From the NCBI GenBank assembly GCA_964636385.1, contig CAZWSC010000078.1, positions 1 through 64,000 of the forward strand: DNA of 64,000 nt, written 5' to 3'. The notes beneath the pieces are model-generated. The model was given only the letters and a program-made list of their open reading frames with translations. It made no database searches and was not told the DNA's origin. Position 1 is the stretch's first letter, and the number at the start of each line of letters is the position of its first letter. The position numbers and the translations under genes were made by a program. Origin of the DNA: CAZWSC01 sp964636385 (GTDB lineage Bacteria; Eisenbacteria; RBG-16-71-46; CAIMUX01). This document shows positions 36,963 through 46,175 of the stretch, one piece after another.

Positions 36963-38204
36963 TCAATCCGATCCGTGGGATTCCGTGTGCCTGCGGAATA
37001 CCTCTTCCAGAAGATCGACCTCCATGTCAAGCCTCTGTCTGGGAGTGGGCAGCACGGATCGTATGTGCCGGGCCGATTCTTCAGCGATGGCGGCCAGTCT
37101 GTTCCTGTCCGCCAGGGTATCAGCCAGCGTTCTCCCGAGATCGGGGAGACCGGCGCGCTCGACCAGGATGCCGGTTCTGCCGTGACGGATCAGCTCACCG
37201 GTCGAGCCGGTGTTCAGTGCGACGACGGGACAACCGCACGCCATTGCCTCGAACACCGGGTTGTTCGCATTCGTGCGGTCAAGAAGCGAAAGCGAGAGGT
37301 CGGCCGACCGGTACCAGTCCGGCAGATCAGTCTGCGGAACCGAGCCGGGGAAGCGTACCGATCCCGACACTCCCAGTTCGCCAGCCAGGCGCCTGAGGTT
37401 CTCCTCCTCGGGGCCTTCGCCCACGAGAGCCAGAACGGCATCAGGCGCTGTTCTGTGCAGCTTCGCAAGGGCCTGAATGGCGCGCTCGAGCCGCTTTTCG
37501 AAGTGAAGCCTTGTGACTGCGATCAGAAGCGGCTGATCGGACCGTATCTGAAGGAGTTCGCGGATCTGCGGGTCCGGCGGCCCAGGCTTGAACAGGTCGA
37601 AGTCCAGCCCGTTGTAAAGGAACACGAAACGATCATCAGGAACGCCGAGTCTTCGTGCCACCTTGTCACCGTCCGAGCCGTCATTCGTCATGATCATCAG
37701 ATCGGCAGGGGTCCTGAAGGCAATGACCTCCGGGAAGTTCGTGTAGAAGCGCAGTGGACGGTGCAGGAACTGCCCCAGCCCGTTTCCGAAGAGGCGCGAG
37801 ACGTTCGGCACACCGAGCGACCGGGCCAGTTTCCGCCCGACCGGCACCTCGAAGAAGCCCAGCGCCACCACGATGTCGGGCCTGTGGGCGGCGGCCACCC
37901 TGCGCGCGGCAGTCAGCGCCCATCGGCGGTAGCAGAAGTAGGCGCGTGTCCGCTCAAGGTGGTATGCCGCGCGTCTCAGTCCCGGTGTCTGGCGGAGTCT
38001 GCGCGGCGCCGGTCCGCGATGAAGCGTCGCACCCACGTATGGTTCTTCCCCGCCGTCGGGGGCATCAGGAGTTGCCGGCAGGGAGACGTGGACTTCGTGG
38101 CCACGGGATGCAAGGCCCTCCAGTGTCCGTACGAACGACGGAGTACCGCGCCCTTCCCCCATGGACCAGAAGTGCGCGAGCCTGTAAATGATCAGGACCT
38201 TCAT
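36963..38204 (-). CDS. GT4-family glycosyltransferase
   Basis: 413 residues of a second GT-B transferase. MKVLIIYRLAHFWSMGEGRGTPSF gives the N-terminal Rossmann strand and acceptor loop (only its beginning is quoted here in short form). The C-terminal half has RLHFEKRLERAIQALAKL, VLALVGEGPEEENLRRL, and VFEAMACGCPVVAL, with the E-x7-E glutamates in the same block. Its start overlaps the acetyltransferase stop by 4 nt, so both are one translation unit. Together they probably build a cell-surface or secreted polysaccharide. Confidence 0.9.
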   Translation of the reverse strand: MKVLIIYRLAHFWSMGEGRGTPSFVRTLEGLASRGHEVHVSLPATPDAPDGGEEPYVGATLHRGPAPRRLRQTPGLRRAAYHLERTRAYFCYRRWALTAARRVAAAHRPDIVVALGFFEVPVGRKLARSLGVPNVSRLFGNGLGQFLHRPLRFYTNFPEVIAFRTPADLMIMTNDGSDGDKVARRLGVPDDRFVFLYNGLDFDLFKPGPPDPQIRELLQIRSDQPLLIAVTRLHFEKRLERAIQALAKLHRTAPDAVLALVGEGPEEENLRRLAGELGVSGSVRFPGSVPQTDLPDWYRSADLSLSLLDRTNANNPVFEAMACGCPVVALNTGSTGELIRHGRTGILVERAGLPDLGRTLADTLADRNRLAAIAEESARHIRSVLPTPRQRLDMEVDLLEEVFRRHTESHGSD

Positions 38205-38779
38205 GGCGCGGGACGGGAGAGGATCTCCAGGCCACCGTCATGCTCGTGATAGGCAAGTCCGCACTCGCAGATGAGGCGCTCGGGAAGGCGGCGTCCGCAT
38301 CGGCATGCCCAGCCGATCATGCGCGCGGGGTTTCCGGCAATCATGGCATGCTCCGGAACGTCCCGTACGACAACCGATCCTGCGGCCACGAAGCACCACG
38401 GACCCAGTGTCACGCCGCACACGATGGTGGCATTCGCGCCCACAGTCGCCCCGGCGCGAAGCAGTGTCGGTTTCCACTCGGCAGCGGGCGTCGCATAATC
38501 CGGGTGGCTCCTTGGGGCGCGGTCATTGGTGAAGGCGCAGTCCGGGCCGAGGAAGCAGTAGTCTTCAACAGTGATGCGGTCCCAGACGGAGACTCCGTTC
38601 TTGACGGTGATGTTGTCACCGAGCACGGCTCCGGACTCTATGAAGGCCCCTTCGCCGATGTTGCAACTGCAGCCGACACGGGCTCCCTTCATGACATGTG
38701 CAAAGGCCCAGATCCGGGTGCCCGGGCCGACGGTGTCAGATTCGTTGAGGCCCAGGGGATGTACAAAGACGCCGTCCAT
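38201..38779 (-). CDS. Hexapeptide-repeat acyltransferase, WbpD/WlbB-like, with C-terminal zinc-ribbon
   Basis: 192 residues. A left-handed beta-helix of isoleucine-patch hexapeptides runs from about residue 15 to 150, with TRIWAFAHVMKGARVG, CNIGEGAFIESG, NGVSVWD, GPDCAFTND and GATVGANATIVCGVTLG, all features of WbpD-type N-acetyltransferases. These acetylate the 3-amino group of UDP-2-acetamido-3-amino-sugar uronates for O-antigen. The chain ends after AGNPARMIGW with CRCG ... CECG, a zinc-binding pair not always present. It is the first gene of the minus-strand glycan set and overlaps the next gene. Confidence 0.88.
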   Translation of the reverse strand: MDGVFVHPLGLNESDTVGPGTRIWAFAHVMKGARVGCSCNIGEGAFIESGAVLGDNITVKNGVSVWDRITVEDYCFLGPDCAFTNDRAPRSHPDYATPAAEWKPTLLRAGATVGANATIVCGVTLGPWCFVAAGSVVVRDVPEHAMIAGNPARMIGWACRCGRRLPERLICECGLAYHEHDGGLEILSRPAP

Positions 38780-39134
38780 TCATTCTCCTTCAGGATGAAT
38801 CCCTCTGCAGACGGTGAGCATCGTCTCCAGGTCTGATGCTGCATGCAGGCTGCTGATGCCGGCCAGGGGCCATCGAGAGAAGGCCGCACTGCGCCCGCAT
38901 CTGGGTACAGACAGGGAGTATGGCGGGTATGGCAGGGCGGGGCAACGGCGCAGATGCGTCCCCGATTGCCTGCTCGGGGTGCCGGGGCTGCCTAGCCCCC
39001 GGGACAGCCACATCAGCCATCGGCGGAGCGAAAATTGCGCCCGCGCCGTCGAGCGGCTATCGTCTGGGCCTGGGGCGCCCGCCATCGGCAGGTGCGCAGC
39101 GCAGGCGGGGATTCGTGGCCCGGGAGGAGGATGG
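38780..39134. other. Divergent intergenic region (355 bp)
   Basis: It separates the glycan cluster from the acetyl-CoA synthetase gene. An open frame in phase with the synthetase runs back to 38814, but the strong GGAGGAGG just before 39135 sets the start. A hairpin with one bulge (CCGGGGCT 38982-38989 with AGCCCCCGG 38994-39002) is the only structure seen. No clear promoter pair stands out. Confidence 0.45.
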
Positions 39135-41435
39135 ATGTACGAGCCAGTGGACCGAATTCTGCAGTTGGCGTCCGAAGAGGGCCGGTTGGCGCTTCTGGAG
39201 CATGAAGTCTACGAGATCCTCGGGTCCGCCGGGATTGAGACGCCCCGCTGTTCCTTCTGGCCCGGAGATCCGGGCGAGGGGATGCCGGAGGAGATACGGC
39301 GTGGCATATCGGAGTTTCCCGGGGAGCGGGTTGTCCTGAAGATCGTCTCGCCGCAGATACTCCACAAATCCGATGTGGGCGGGCTGGCCTTCTGTGCCCG
39401 CGATGCCGGTGCCGTGCTGGACGGGGGCCGCAGGATCTGGGAGCAGGCCCGGCTTCGGGCAGCGGATGCGGACCTCCGGGGACTGCTCGTGATGGAGGCG
39501 GTCCCCAGGGTGCCCGATTCCCTCGCCGGCGAACTCCTCGTAACGGTGAAACAGGATGAAGCCTTCGGGACAGTCCTCGTTTTCGGAATGGGTGGTGTCC
39601 TCACCGAGTGGTATGGGGAGTTCTCCCCGGGCGCATCCACGGTGATACTCCAGCCCGGGACGATACGCGAGTCCCTGGAGAAGCTCCTTTTGGACACGCC
39701 CTTCCTTGCGCACATCTTCCGCCCCGGGCGGTTGCACGACACTGCGCCGCTGAACCTGGATGACGTTGCCCGGAGGCTGGAGAACCTCGGCCGCCTTGCG
39801 AAGGCGTATGGAGCAGGTTCAGATCGTTTATCCGGCAACGGATCTGGTTATACAGTCGAGGAGATCGAGATCAACCCCATGATCCTCGCCCCCGACGGCA
39901 GGTGGGTTGCCGTGGACGGCACCGGAAGAATCTCCATGCGGAAGCATGCACTGCAGCAGCGCCCGCTGGAGAAGATACACAACCTGATGAAGCCGAAGAG
40001 CGCTGTAGTGATGGGGGCGTCGGCCCGTGGGATGAACCCCGGCAGGATCATCCTCGGCAACCTGAAGCGTTCCGAGGGGATCGACATCGGAAAGGTATAC
40101 GCGCTGCATCCCAAGGAGGAGTCGATCGAAGGGCTTCCCTGTGTCGCCGGCCTTGAGGATCTTCCGGAACCGGTGGACCTGGCCGTCATCTCCATCCCTG
40201 CGGAAGGCGCGCGCGATGCCATCGGCGACATCTGCAGGAGGAGCTCGGCGGCTGCGATCATCCTTATTCCGGGGGGATTCGCCGAGACAGGGGAGAGGAA
40301 GCTGGAGGAGGAGATTCTCCAGATCCTGGCGGAGGCGCACGGAAAACCCGGTGGTGGTCCGGTCATGGTCGGAGGCAACTGCCTGGGGATTGTTTCGAAG
40401 CACCAGTACAACACCTTCTTCCTGCCCATGTACAAGACGCCGTTCCATGACGCTCCAGGCGATGCGCTTGTCATGATCAGCCAGAGCGGCGCGTATCTCG
40501 TGTCCTTCAACAGCAACATGGATGGCGTGCTGTTCCCCGCGGCCTCGATTTCGTACGGAAACCAGATGGATCTGACCGTGGCCGACTTCCTGGAGCACTA
40601 CCTCAAGGATGATTCCGTGAGGGTAGCGGCGTGCTACATCGAGGGGTTCAGGCCCCTGGACGGAGAGCGCTTCGTCCGACTCGCAAGGGCGATGAGGAGG
40701 CAGGGGAAGAGGGTGGTTGTCTACAAGGCCGGGAGGACCCCACTGGGCGCCATGGCTGCACAGAGCCACACCGCCTCGCTCGCAGGGGACTATGCCGTGG
40801 CGGCCGCGCTTCTGCGGCAGGCCGGTGCCGTGGTGACGGAGTCGATGGACCACTTTCAGGATGTCACGAGAATCTTCGCGATGCTGGCTGACAGGCTTCC
40901 GGTTGTCGAGGAGGGGAAGGCAGGTTTGAAGCCCGGCATGAGGACGGCGGTCATCTCCAACGCAGGATTCGAGTGCTCCACGGTGACCGACAGCCTCGGC
41001 GCACTCGAGCTTGCAGCGCTCGCCCCGGCCACCCTGCAGGCGCTCAGGGACTGCCTGCCCGGGTTCGCGCACGCGGACAACCCTGTCGATGCGACTCCCA
41101 TAGCGACAACCGGGCAGTTCATGAAGGCTGCCGAAGCGATGCTGCTGGATCCCGGAGTCGATGCGCTGATCATATCTCCCGTGCCCGCGACCCCGGCCCT
41201 GAACAATCTGCCCCCGGATCCGTTCGGCCTGCACGACGAGAACATATACAGGGAGGGATCCCTCCCCGGGAGGATGCTGGATCTGTTCAGGAGCACCCGC
41301 AAACCTGTAGTTGCCTGCGTTGACTGCGGGCCGCTGTATGATCCCTTCGTCTTCATGCTGCAGAGGGGAGGGCTTCCGACCTACAGGAAGATCGACCGCG
41401 CCGCCAGGGCGCTGGAGGTCTTCCTGAGGTCCTGA
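39135..41435 (+). CDS. ADP-forming acetyl/acyl-CoA synthetase, fused in beta-alpha order
   Basis: 766 residues. It makes acid plus ATP from acyl-CoA, ADP and phosphate. Residues 1-240 are the ATP-grasp beta part (VVLKIVSPQILHKSDVGG, with His77 matching the shuttle histidine of the beta subunit). Residues about 275-400 are the CoA-binding Rossmann domain (AVVMGASARGMNPGRI). The rest is the ligase-CoA part, with MISQSGAYLVSF and the phosphorylated His545 in AQSHTASLAGDY. The usual fused order is alpha then beta; here the ATP-grasp comes first. The strong SD GGAGG lies just before the ATG. It fits energy conservation during fermentation of amino acids or sugars. Substrate range cannot be read from sequence. 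Confidence 0.9.
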   Translation: MYEPVDRILQLASEEGRLALLEHEVYEILGSAGIETPRCSFWPGDPGEGMPEEIRRGISEFPGERVVLKIVSPQILHKSDVGGLAFCARDAGAVLDGGRRIWEQARLRAADADLRGLLVMEAVPRVPDSLAGELLVTVKQDEAFGTVLVFGMGGVLTEWYGEFSPGASTVILQPGTIRESLEKLLLDTPFLAHIFRPGRLHDTAPLNLDDVARRLENLGRLAKAYGAGSDRLSGNGSGYTVEEIEINPMILAPDGRWVAVDGTGRISMRKHALQQRPLEKIHNLMKPKSAVVMGASARGMNPGRIILGNLKRSEGIDIGKVYALHPKEESIEGLPCVAGLEDLPEPVDLAVISIPAEGARDAIGDICRRSSAAAIILIPGGFAETGERKLEEEILQILAEAHGKPGGGPVMVGGNCLGIVSKHQYNTFFLPMYKTPFHDAPGDALVMISQSGAYLVSFNSNMDGVLFPAASISYGNQMDLTVADFLEHYLKDDSVRVAACYIEGFRPLDGERFVRLARAMRRQGKRVVVYKAGRTPLGAMAAQSHTASLAGDYAVAAALLRQAGAVVTESMDHFQDVTRIFAMLADRLPVVEEGKAGLKPGMRTAVISNAGFECSTVTDSLGALELAALAPATLQALRDCLPGFAHADNPVDATPIATTGQFMKAAEAMLLDPGVDALIISPVPATPALNNLPPDPFGLHDENIYREGSLPGRMLDLFRSTRKPVVACVDCGPLYDPFVFMLQRGGLPTYRKIDRAARALEVFLRS

Positions 41436-41462
41436 CGGCCGCAGGACCATCCCGGGGCCCGC

Positions 41463-43889
41463 ATGAGGACACGCACGGACCTTTCCTTCCTGCCTGTTGT
41501 GCTTTCCCTCGGAGCAGTCTGCCAGATAGGGCAGGTTGTGGTGCTGCGCGAGTTCCTCACGGTCTTTCACGGCAATGAGCTCTCCTTCGGGATCATCCTT
41601 GCGGCGTGGATGGCCTGGGTCGGTATCGGGAGCAGCCTCGCGGGAGCGGTCGTGTGGAGGGTCCGGAGCATGCGCCCCCTGGAGGCAGTTGCGGCCGCCC
41701 TGCTCTTCCTGCTGCCGGCGACGGTCCTGGCGCTTCGTCTGGTGCGATCGTTTCACAGTGCCCAGCCCGGAGCCTACCTCCCCGTTGCCGAGATGATCCT
41801 CTCCGCGGCGGTGGTTGTGGCGCCCTCCGGCACCCTGCTGGGCGCGATGTTCGTGCTTCTGGCGATGGGCTGGAGACAGAGGGAGAACCGGCTGGACACC
41901 GAAGGGGGCGCGAGGAGCTACATAGCCGAAGCGGCAGGACACGCTGCCGGCGGAGTTCTGTTCACATTCCTCCTGGCGCAGCGGGCGAACTCATTCGTGC
42001 TCATGACAGGCGCGGGGCTCATGCTTGCCTGCGCGGCTCTGCTCCTGACCCGGGGGAGGAGCCGGCTTCTGATCGCGGCGTCCGTTGTGGCGGCTGTTAG
42101 CCTCCCCATGCTTCCGCACCTGGACGAGTGGGCTCACATGAGGCAGTGGCAGGCCTTTGCGCCCCGTCACGAACTGGTTGAGGTGGCGCAGTCCCGGTAC
42201 GGTGCGGTGAGCGTTCTCGAACGGGAAGGCCAGTACAGCTTCTACCAGAGCGGCAACTTTCTCTTCTCAGTATCCGGACCCGATGCGGCTTCCCCTCTCC
42301 TGGAGGAGCAGGATGCTGTAGTTTCGGCTCATCTTGCGATGGCGCAGCACCCGGATCCGCGCAGGATCCTCCTCCTGGGCGGAGGTCTGCGCGGTGTTCT
42401 CAGGGAGGCTGCCAGGCATCCCGTGGAGCGCATCGACTACGTCGAGCTGGATCCCGTGGTGACTGACCTCGCGCGAAGACGGCTCTCCCCGGCCGCGACG
42501 GCGGAACTGGACCGCGGGAATGTCCGTGTTGTACACGGCGACGGCAGGCTCTTCATGAAGACCTCGACCGACAGCTACGATCTCATCATGGTGGATGCGC
42601 CGGAGCCTGTGACAGCGGTCCTCAATCGATACTATACTGAAGAGTTCTTCCGCGAGGCCGCGGCCAGCCTGGGCCCTGGTGGAGTCCTCGCCATCGGCGC
42701 CGTCTCGACAGCCGATCTGCGCGGAAGCGAGATCGTCAACCGCAACGCAACGATCTATCACACGCTCAGGCTCGTGTTCCCCCACGTTCTCCCTGTCGGT
42801 GAGAGGCAGATCCACTTCTTCGCCTCCGGCCGTCAGGGAGTGGTCACGGCTGATCCCCTGGTGCTGGAGGAGAGGTTTAACGCAAGGGGTGTGACAGCAC
42901 CCGGCTTCTCACCGGGCCAGTACAGGCAGATTCTGCTCGAAGGGCCATTGCGCAGTGTCAACTGGATCATCCGCAATCACGGACGGGCCGAGGACGCCTG
43001 GAGGGTCCCGCCCGATGCAGGCCCCCTTTTCCCGGCATCAATCGCCGATCAGGAGATGCAGGAAAGCGCGTTGAGCCCGGTGCGGTCAAGGCACTTCATC
43101 AACTCCGACTTCCGCCCGGTGGGCTATGTACACACTGTCGCGTTCTGGAGCCACTTCACGGCAGCAGGCCGGACGGCCGCGTTCAGATGGATACTCAGGG
43201 TCGAGCCCTGGTGGATGGTCCCGGTGCTGGTGATCCTGCTTCTCGGGGCCGTGATCCTCAGGCGTCCGGCAGCCGTGCGTTCGGGAGCAGGGATCGGGAG
43301 GTATCCGCTTCTGGCCGCGGTCTTCACAACCGGTCTCTCCACGATGACGCTTCAGATAGCGCTCCTGTTCGCCTTCCAGGCTGTATACGGCTTTGTGTAC
43401 GAGATGATCGGGGCGATCGTCGGAGGCTTCATGGCGGGTCTGGCGGCTGGCACCCTGGCGACCCTGCGCTTCGTGCGCCTGAAGTCGGACACGCGGATTC
43501 TAATGCTTGTTCAACTCGCGATCGCACTCTGCGCCGGGTTGATTGCACTGGCCCTGCCCCTGTCGGGCGGCATAGCGTCACCGTCTCTTCAGCTGGCGCT
43601 GTTCCTGGGTGTCACCTTCATTGCGGGCTTCCTGAACGGTGTTGACTTCCCGCTTGCCGCGGCCTGTTTCCATGCGCTCGATGGAAAGGCCGAGCGTGCG
43701 ACAGGGACCGTGTACGGGGTCGAGCTCTTTGGCGCGTGCTGCGGCGCCCTGCTCGCCGGGGTCATGGTCGCGCCGGTTCTGGGGGTTGGCGCGTGCTGCT
43801 GGCTTGCCGCCATTGGGAATGGTGCGGCGTTTCTGGTACTGTTGATCTCCGGAGGCGCGCATGGAGCACCCAAAGGACAGGCTGCATGA
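41463..43889 (+). CDS. Membrane protein with central spermidine-synthase-like domain
   Basis: 808 residues. Six or so membrane helices (about 1-215) are followed by a soluble spermidine-synthase-like Rossmann domain (about 235-470: RILLLGGGLRGVLREA, DYVELDPVVTDLARRR, VHGDGRLFMKT, YDLIMVDAPEPVTAVLN), and then five or six helices to the end. The catalytic Asp of the DAPEP motif is present. Such fused proteins are common in Deltaproteobacteria and candidate phyla. Whether they make polyamines or methylate or aminopropylate something else at the membrane is not known. The 3' end overlaps the next gene by 29 nt. Confidence 0.85.
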   Translation: MRTRTDLSFLPVVLSLGAVCQIGQVVVLREFLTVFHGNELSFGIILAAWMAWVGIGSSLAGAVVWRVRSMRPLEAVAAALLFLLPATVLALRLVRSFHSAQPGAYLPVAEMILSAAVVVAPSGTLLGAMFVLLAMGWRQRENRLDTEGGARSYIAEAAGHAAGGVLFTFLLAQRANSFVLMTGAGLMLACAALLLTRGRSRLLIAASVVAAVSLPMLPHLDEWAHMRQWQAFAPRHELVEVAQSRYGAVSVLEREGQYSFYQSGNFLFSVSGPDAASPLLEEQDAVVSAHLAMAQHPDPRRILLLGGGLRGVLREAARHPVERIDYVELDPVVTDLARRRLSPAATAELDRGNVRVVHGDGRLFMKTSTDSYDLIMVDAPEPVTAVLNRYYTEEFFREAAASLGPGGVLAIGAVSTADLRGSEIVNRNATIYHTLRLVFPHVLPVGERQIHFFASGRQGVVTADPLVLEERFNARGVTAPGFSPGQYRQILLEGPLRSVNWIIRNHGRAEDAWRVPPDAGPLFPASIADQEMQESALSPVRSRHFINSDFRPVGYVHTVAFWSHFTAAGRTAAFRWILRVEPWWMVPVLVILLLGAVILRRPAAVRSGAGIGRYPLLAAVFTTGLSTMTLQIALLFAFQAVYGFVYEMIGAIVGGFMAGLAAGTLATLRFVRLKSDTRILMLVQLAIALCAGLIALALPLSGGIASPSLQLALFLGVTFIAGFLNGVDFPLAAACFHALDGKAERATGTVYGVELFGACCGALLAGVMVAPVLGVGACCWLAAIGNGAAFLVLLISGGAHGAPKGQAA

Positions 43890-45051
43890 AGATGACGCCG
43901 GAAGTGCGTCCGGCCGGGAGGATCGGGCCCGGAGGGAATTCCTGAAGTCAGGGCTGGCCGGCCTGGGCGCGCTGTGCCTGAGCGCTGCACCAAGTCCCCC
44001 GCACAAGACTGCCGCGCAGTCCACGAAGCGCGGGTTTGTGGGCCGCCGGGAGTCGCCCTGGTTCCGCCCGCTGGAACGCGATCACGTCGAGTGCACTCTC
44101 TGCCCGAGAGGCTGCCGTATTGCCCCGGGCAGGCGCGGTCACTGCAGGGTGCGTGAGAACCGGGGTGGAACCGGGGAGACCCTGGTCTACGGCACACCCA
44201 GTCTCGTTCAACTCGACCCGGTGGAGCGGAAGCCGTTCTTCCATGTCCAGCCCGGAACCAGGGCGCTGTCCGTCTCGACTTCGGGTTGCCCGCTCGAATG
44301 CGCATTCTGCGAGGTCTGGGACCTGGCACTCGTCTCGCCGGAGGATGTCTACGCGTATGACCTGCCTCCGGAGAGGGTCGTCGAGCACGCCATCGAGGCG
44401 GGCGCCAGGTCCGTAAGCTATGCGTTCGGGGAACCGGTCGCCTTCTTCGAGTACGCATACGACACGGCCGTCCTCGCCAGGCGCGCCGGCCTGCTGAACC
44501 TGGTTCACACTAGCGCCTACATGAACCCCGGGCCGCTCGGGCAAATGGCGGATGCGATCGACGCGGTGAACGTGGATCTCAAGGGGTTCGATCCCCGGTT
44601 CTACCGGGAGCACTGCGGGGCGGAGCTCGAGCCTGTGCTCCACAATCTGCGGCTGCTCAGAAAGGCCGGCGTGCATATCGAGATCACGAACCTGCTGATC
44701 CCGTCGCTAAACGACGACATCCAGGTTCTGCGCAGCATGATCCGGTGGATCCGCGACGAGCTCGGGCCGCACACTCCCCTGCACTTCGCCCGTTTCTACC
44801 CGCTGTACAAGCTTGCAAATCTGCCTCCCACTCCCGTCTCCACGCTGGACCGGGCGCGCGATGCCGCACTCGAAGAGGGGATGGAGTTCGTCTATGTCGC
44901 GCGTGTGACCGGACACGAGGGGGAGAAGACCTACTGCCCGTCCTGCGGGCAGACCGTGATCGACCGCCTTGGCTTCGTCGTGGAGGAAGTGCGCCTGAAC
45001 GATGGATGCTGCGCGTACTGCGGCAGGGAGATAGCCGGCCTCTGGGGATGA
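43861..45051 (+). CDS. amrS: AmmeMemoRadiSam-type radical SAM enzyme with Tat signal
   Basis: 396 residues. The N-terminus has a twin-arginine motif RREFLKS (24-30) followed by a hydrophobic stretch and Ala-rich cleavage region. The radical SAM core carries Cys143-x3-Cys147-x2-Cys150 (CPLECAFC) with an upstream CTLCPRGCRI pair and GHC, the pattern of AmrS/PflA-like enzymes that appear beside AMMECR1 and Memo proteins. The last 60 residues hold a zinc-ribbon (CPSCG ... CAYCG). GGAGG precedes ATG 43861. No AMMECR1 or Memo gene is nearby. A Tat signal on a radical SAM enzyme is unusual because the cluster needs reducing conditions. Confidence 0.82.
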   Translation: MEHPKDRLHEDDAGSASGREDRARREFLKSGLAGLGALCLSAAPSPPHKTAAQSTKRGFVGRRESPWFRPLERDHVECTLCPRGCRIAPGRRGHCRVRENRGGTGETLVYGTPSLVQLDPVERKPFFHVQPGTRALSVSTSGCPLECAFCEVWDLALVSPEDVYAYDLPPERVVEHAIEAGARSVSYAFGEPVAFFEYAYDTAVLARRAGLLNLVHTSAYMNPGPLGQMADAIDAVNVDLKGFDPRFYREHCGAELEPVLHNLRLLRKAGVHIEITNLLIPSLNDDIQVLRSMIRWIRDELGPHTPLHFARFYPLYKLANLPPTPVSTLDRARDAALEEGMEFVYVARVTGHEGEKTYCPSCGQTVIDRLGFVVEEVRLNDGCCAYCGREIAGLWG

Positions 45052-45080
45052 CGCGCGCTATGTGAATGGACGGGGATTTG

Positions 45081-46133
45081 TCAGCCGCGGCGGCGGAAGA
45101 TGCCGTACTGCGACAGGGAGCGCTGATCCAGGTTGGTGAGTCCGGCGTCGATCGCCCAGTTCATGGCCTCCACGAACTCCCTCGGAGTTATGGCGCGTGC
45201 AATCGCCTCGTGCTCGAAGGCGCGGTGCTCCACCCGGTACTGCGACATTATGTTCACGTACGTGGACGCGGGCAGGTTCTCCGCAACCCACTCGACGAAT
45301 TGCCGCGTTCCGGCCACGTGGTTGGGCATCACGAGGTGGCGGATCATGAGACCGCGCTCGGCGATGCCCTGGGCGTCCGTGGCCAGCACACCCACCTGGC
45401 GGTGCATTTCCAGGACTGCCGCCTGTGCCGCCCCAGGGTAGTCCTCGGCGCTTCCGAGATACCTGCGGGCATTGGCGCCATCCATCATCTTGAGGTCCGG
45501 CAGGTATATGTCCACGATGCCGTCGAGAAGGCGGAGGATCTCCACGCGCTCATACCCGCCCGTGTTGTAGCAGATCGGGAGGCGCAAGCCCTGCTGCATG
45601 GCCATCCTCGTTGCGCGGAGGATGTGAGGCATTACATGAGTGGGAGTCACGACGTTGATGTTCAGGCATCCGATCCTCTGCAGGGAGAGCATCATCCCGG
45701 CGAGCTCCTGGTCGTCGATCTGCCTTCCCCTGCCCTCGTGGGCGATCGGCCAGTTCTGGCAGAAGACGCATCGGAGGTTGCAGTTGGATAAGAAGATCGT
45801 GCCCGATCCGCCTCCTCCCACCAGCGGGAGCTCCTCGCCGAAATGGGGCTGGGCCGAGTTCACAACCACACGCTGAGGGGCCCTGCAGATGCCGACCTCG
45901 CCGCGCAGCCTGTTCACGCCGCAGCGGCGCGGGCAGAGGTCGCATTGCTCGAGGTGGGTGAAGGCTTCCTCCACGCGTGAGGCGAAGAGGCCCTGTTCCT
46001 CAAGGTCGAGATACGCCGGGTGTTTGTGGGTGTGGGGCGCCGACCGGGATTCCGGAAGGCCGGAGCCGTTGAGCAGCAGTGAGCCCCCCAGGAGCGCCGT
46101 GCTCTTCATGAACAGACGTCGTGACAGATTCAT
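45081..46133 (-). CDS. Tat-signal radical SAM protein, AmrS/PflA-like
   Basis: 350 residues from ATG 46133 (AAGGA 8 nt upstream). A twin-arginine segment SRRLFMKS begins at residue 4 and is followed by a hydrophobic run (TALLGGSLLLNG). The core has CDLCPRRCGVNR, GEVGICRA, and the SAM cluster motif SNCNLRCVFCQNW, the classic AmrS family triad. LPDLKMMDGANARRYLG and VMPNHVAGTRQFVEWV follow the TIM-barrel order. It lies tail to tail with a second Tat-type radical SAM gene, only 29 bp apart, which argues that the two proteins work in one process. The substrate is unknown. Confidence 0.82.
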   Translation of the reverse strand: MNLSRRLFMKSTALLGGSLLLNGSGLPESRSAPHTHKHPAYLDLEEQGLFASRVEEAFTHLEQCDLCPRRCGVNRLRGEVGICRAPQRVVVNSAQPHFGEELPLVGGGGSGTIFLSNCNLRCVFCQNWPIAHEGRGRQIDDQELAGMMLSLQRIGCLNINVVTPTHVMPHILRATRMAMQQGLRLPICYNTGGYERVEILRLLDGIVDIYLPDLKMMDGANARRYLGSAEDYPGAAQAAVLEMHRQVGVLATDAQGIAERGLMIRHLVMPNHVAGTRQFVEWVAENLPASTYVNIMSQYRVEHRAFEHEAIARAITPREFVEAMNWAIDAGLTNLDQRSLSQYGIFRRRG

Positions 46134-46175
46134 GGCATGCGATTCCTTCCACGGCCCCACACACCGGGCAGTGTA

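Noticed and set aside
39828..41942. A 704-codon open frame antisense to the acetyl-CoA synthetase gene
   Set aside because: Same kind of shadow; low-complexity translation without a start signal or domain.
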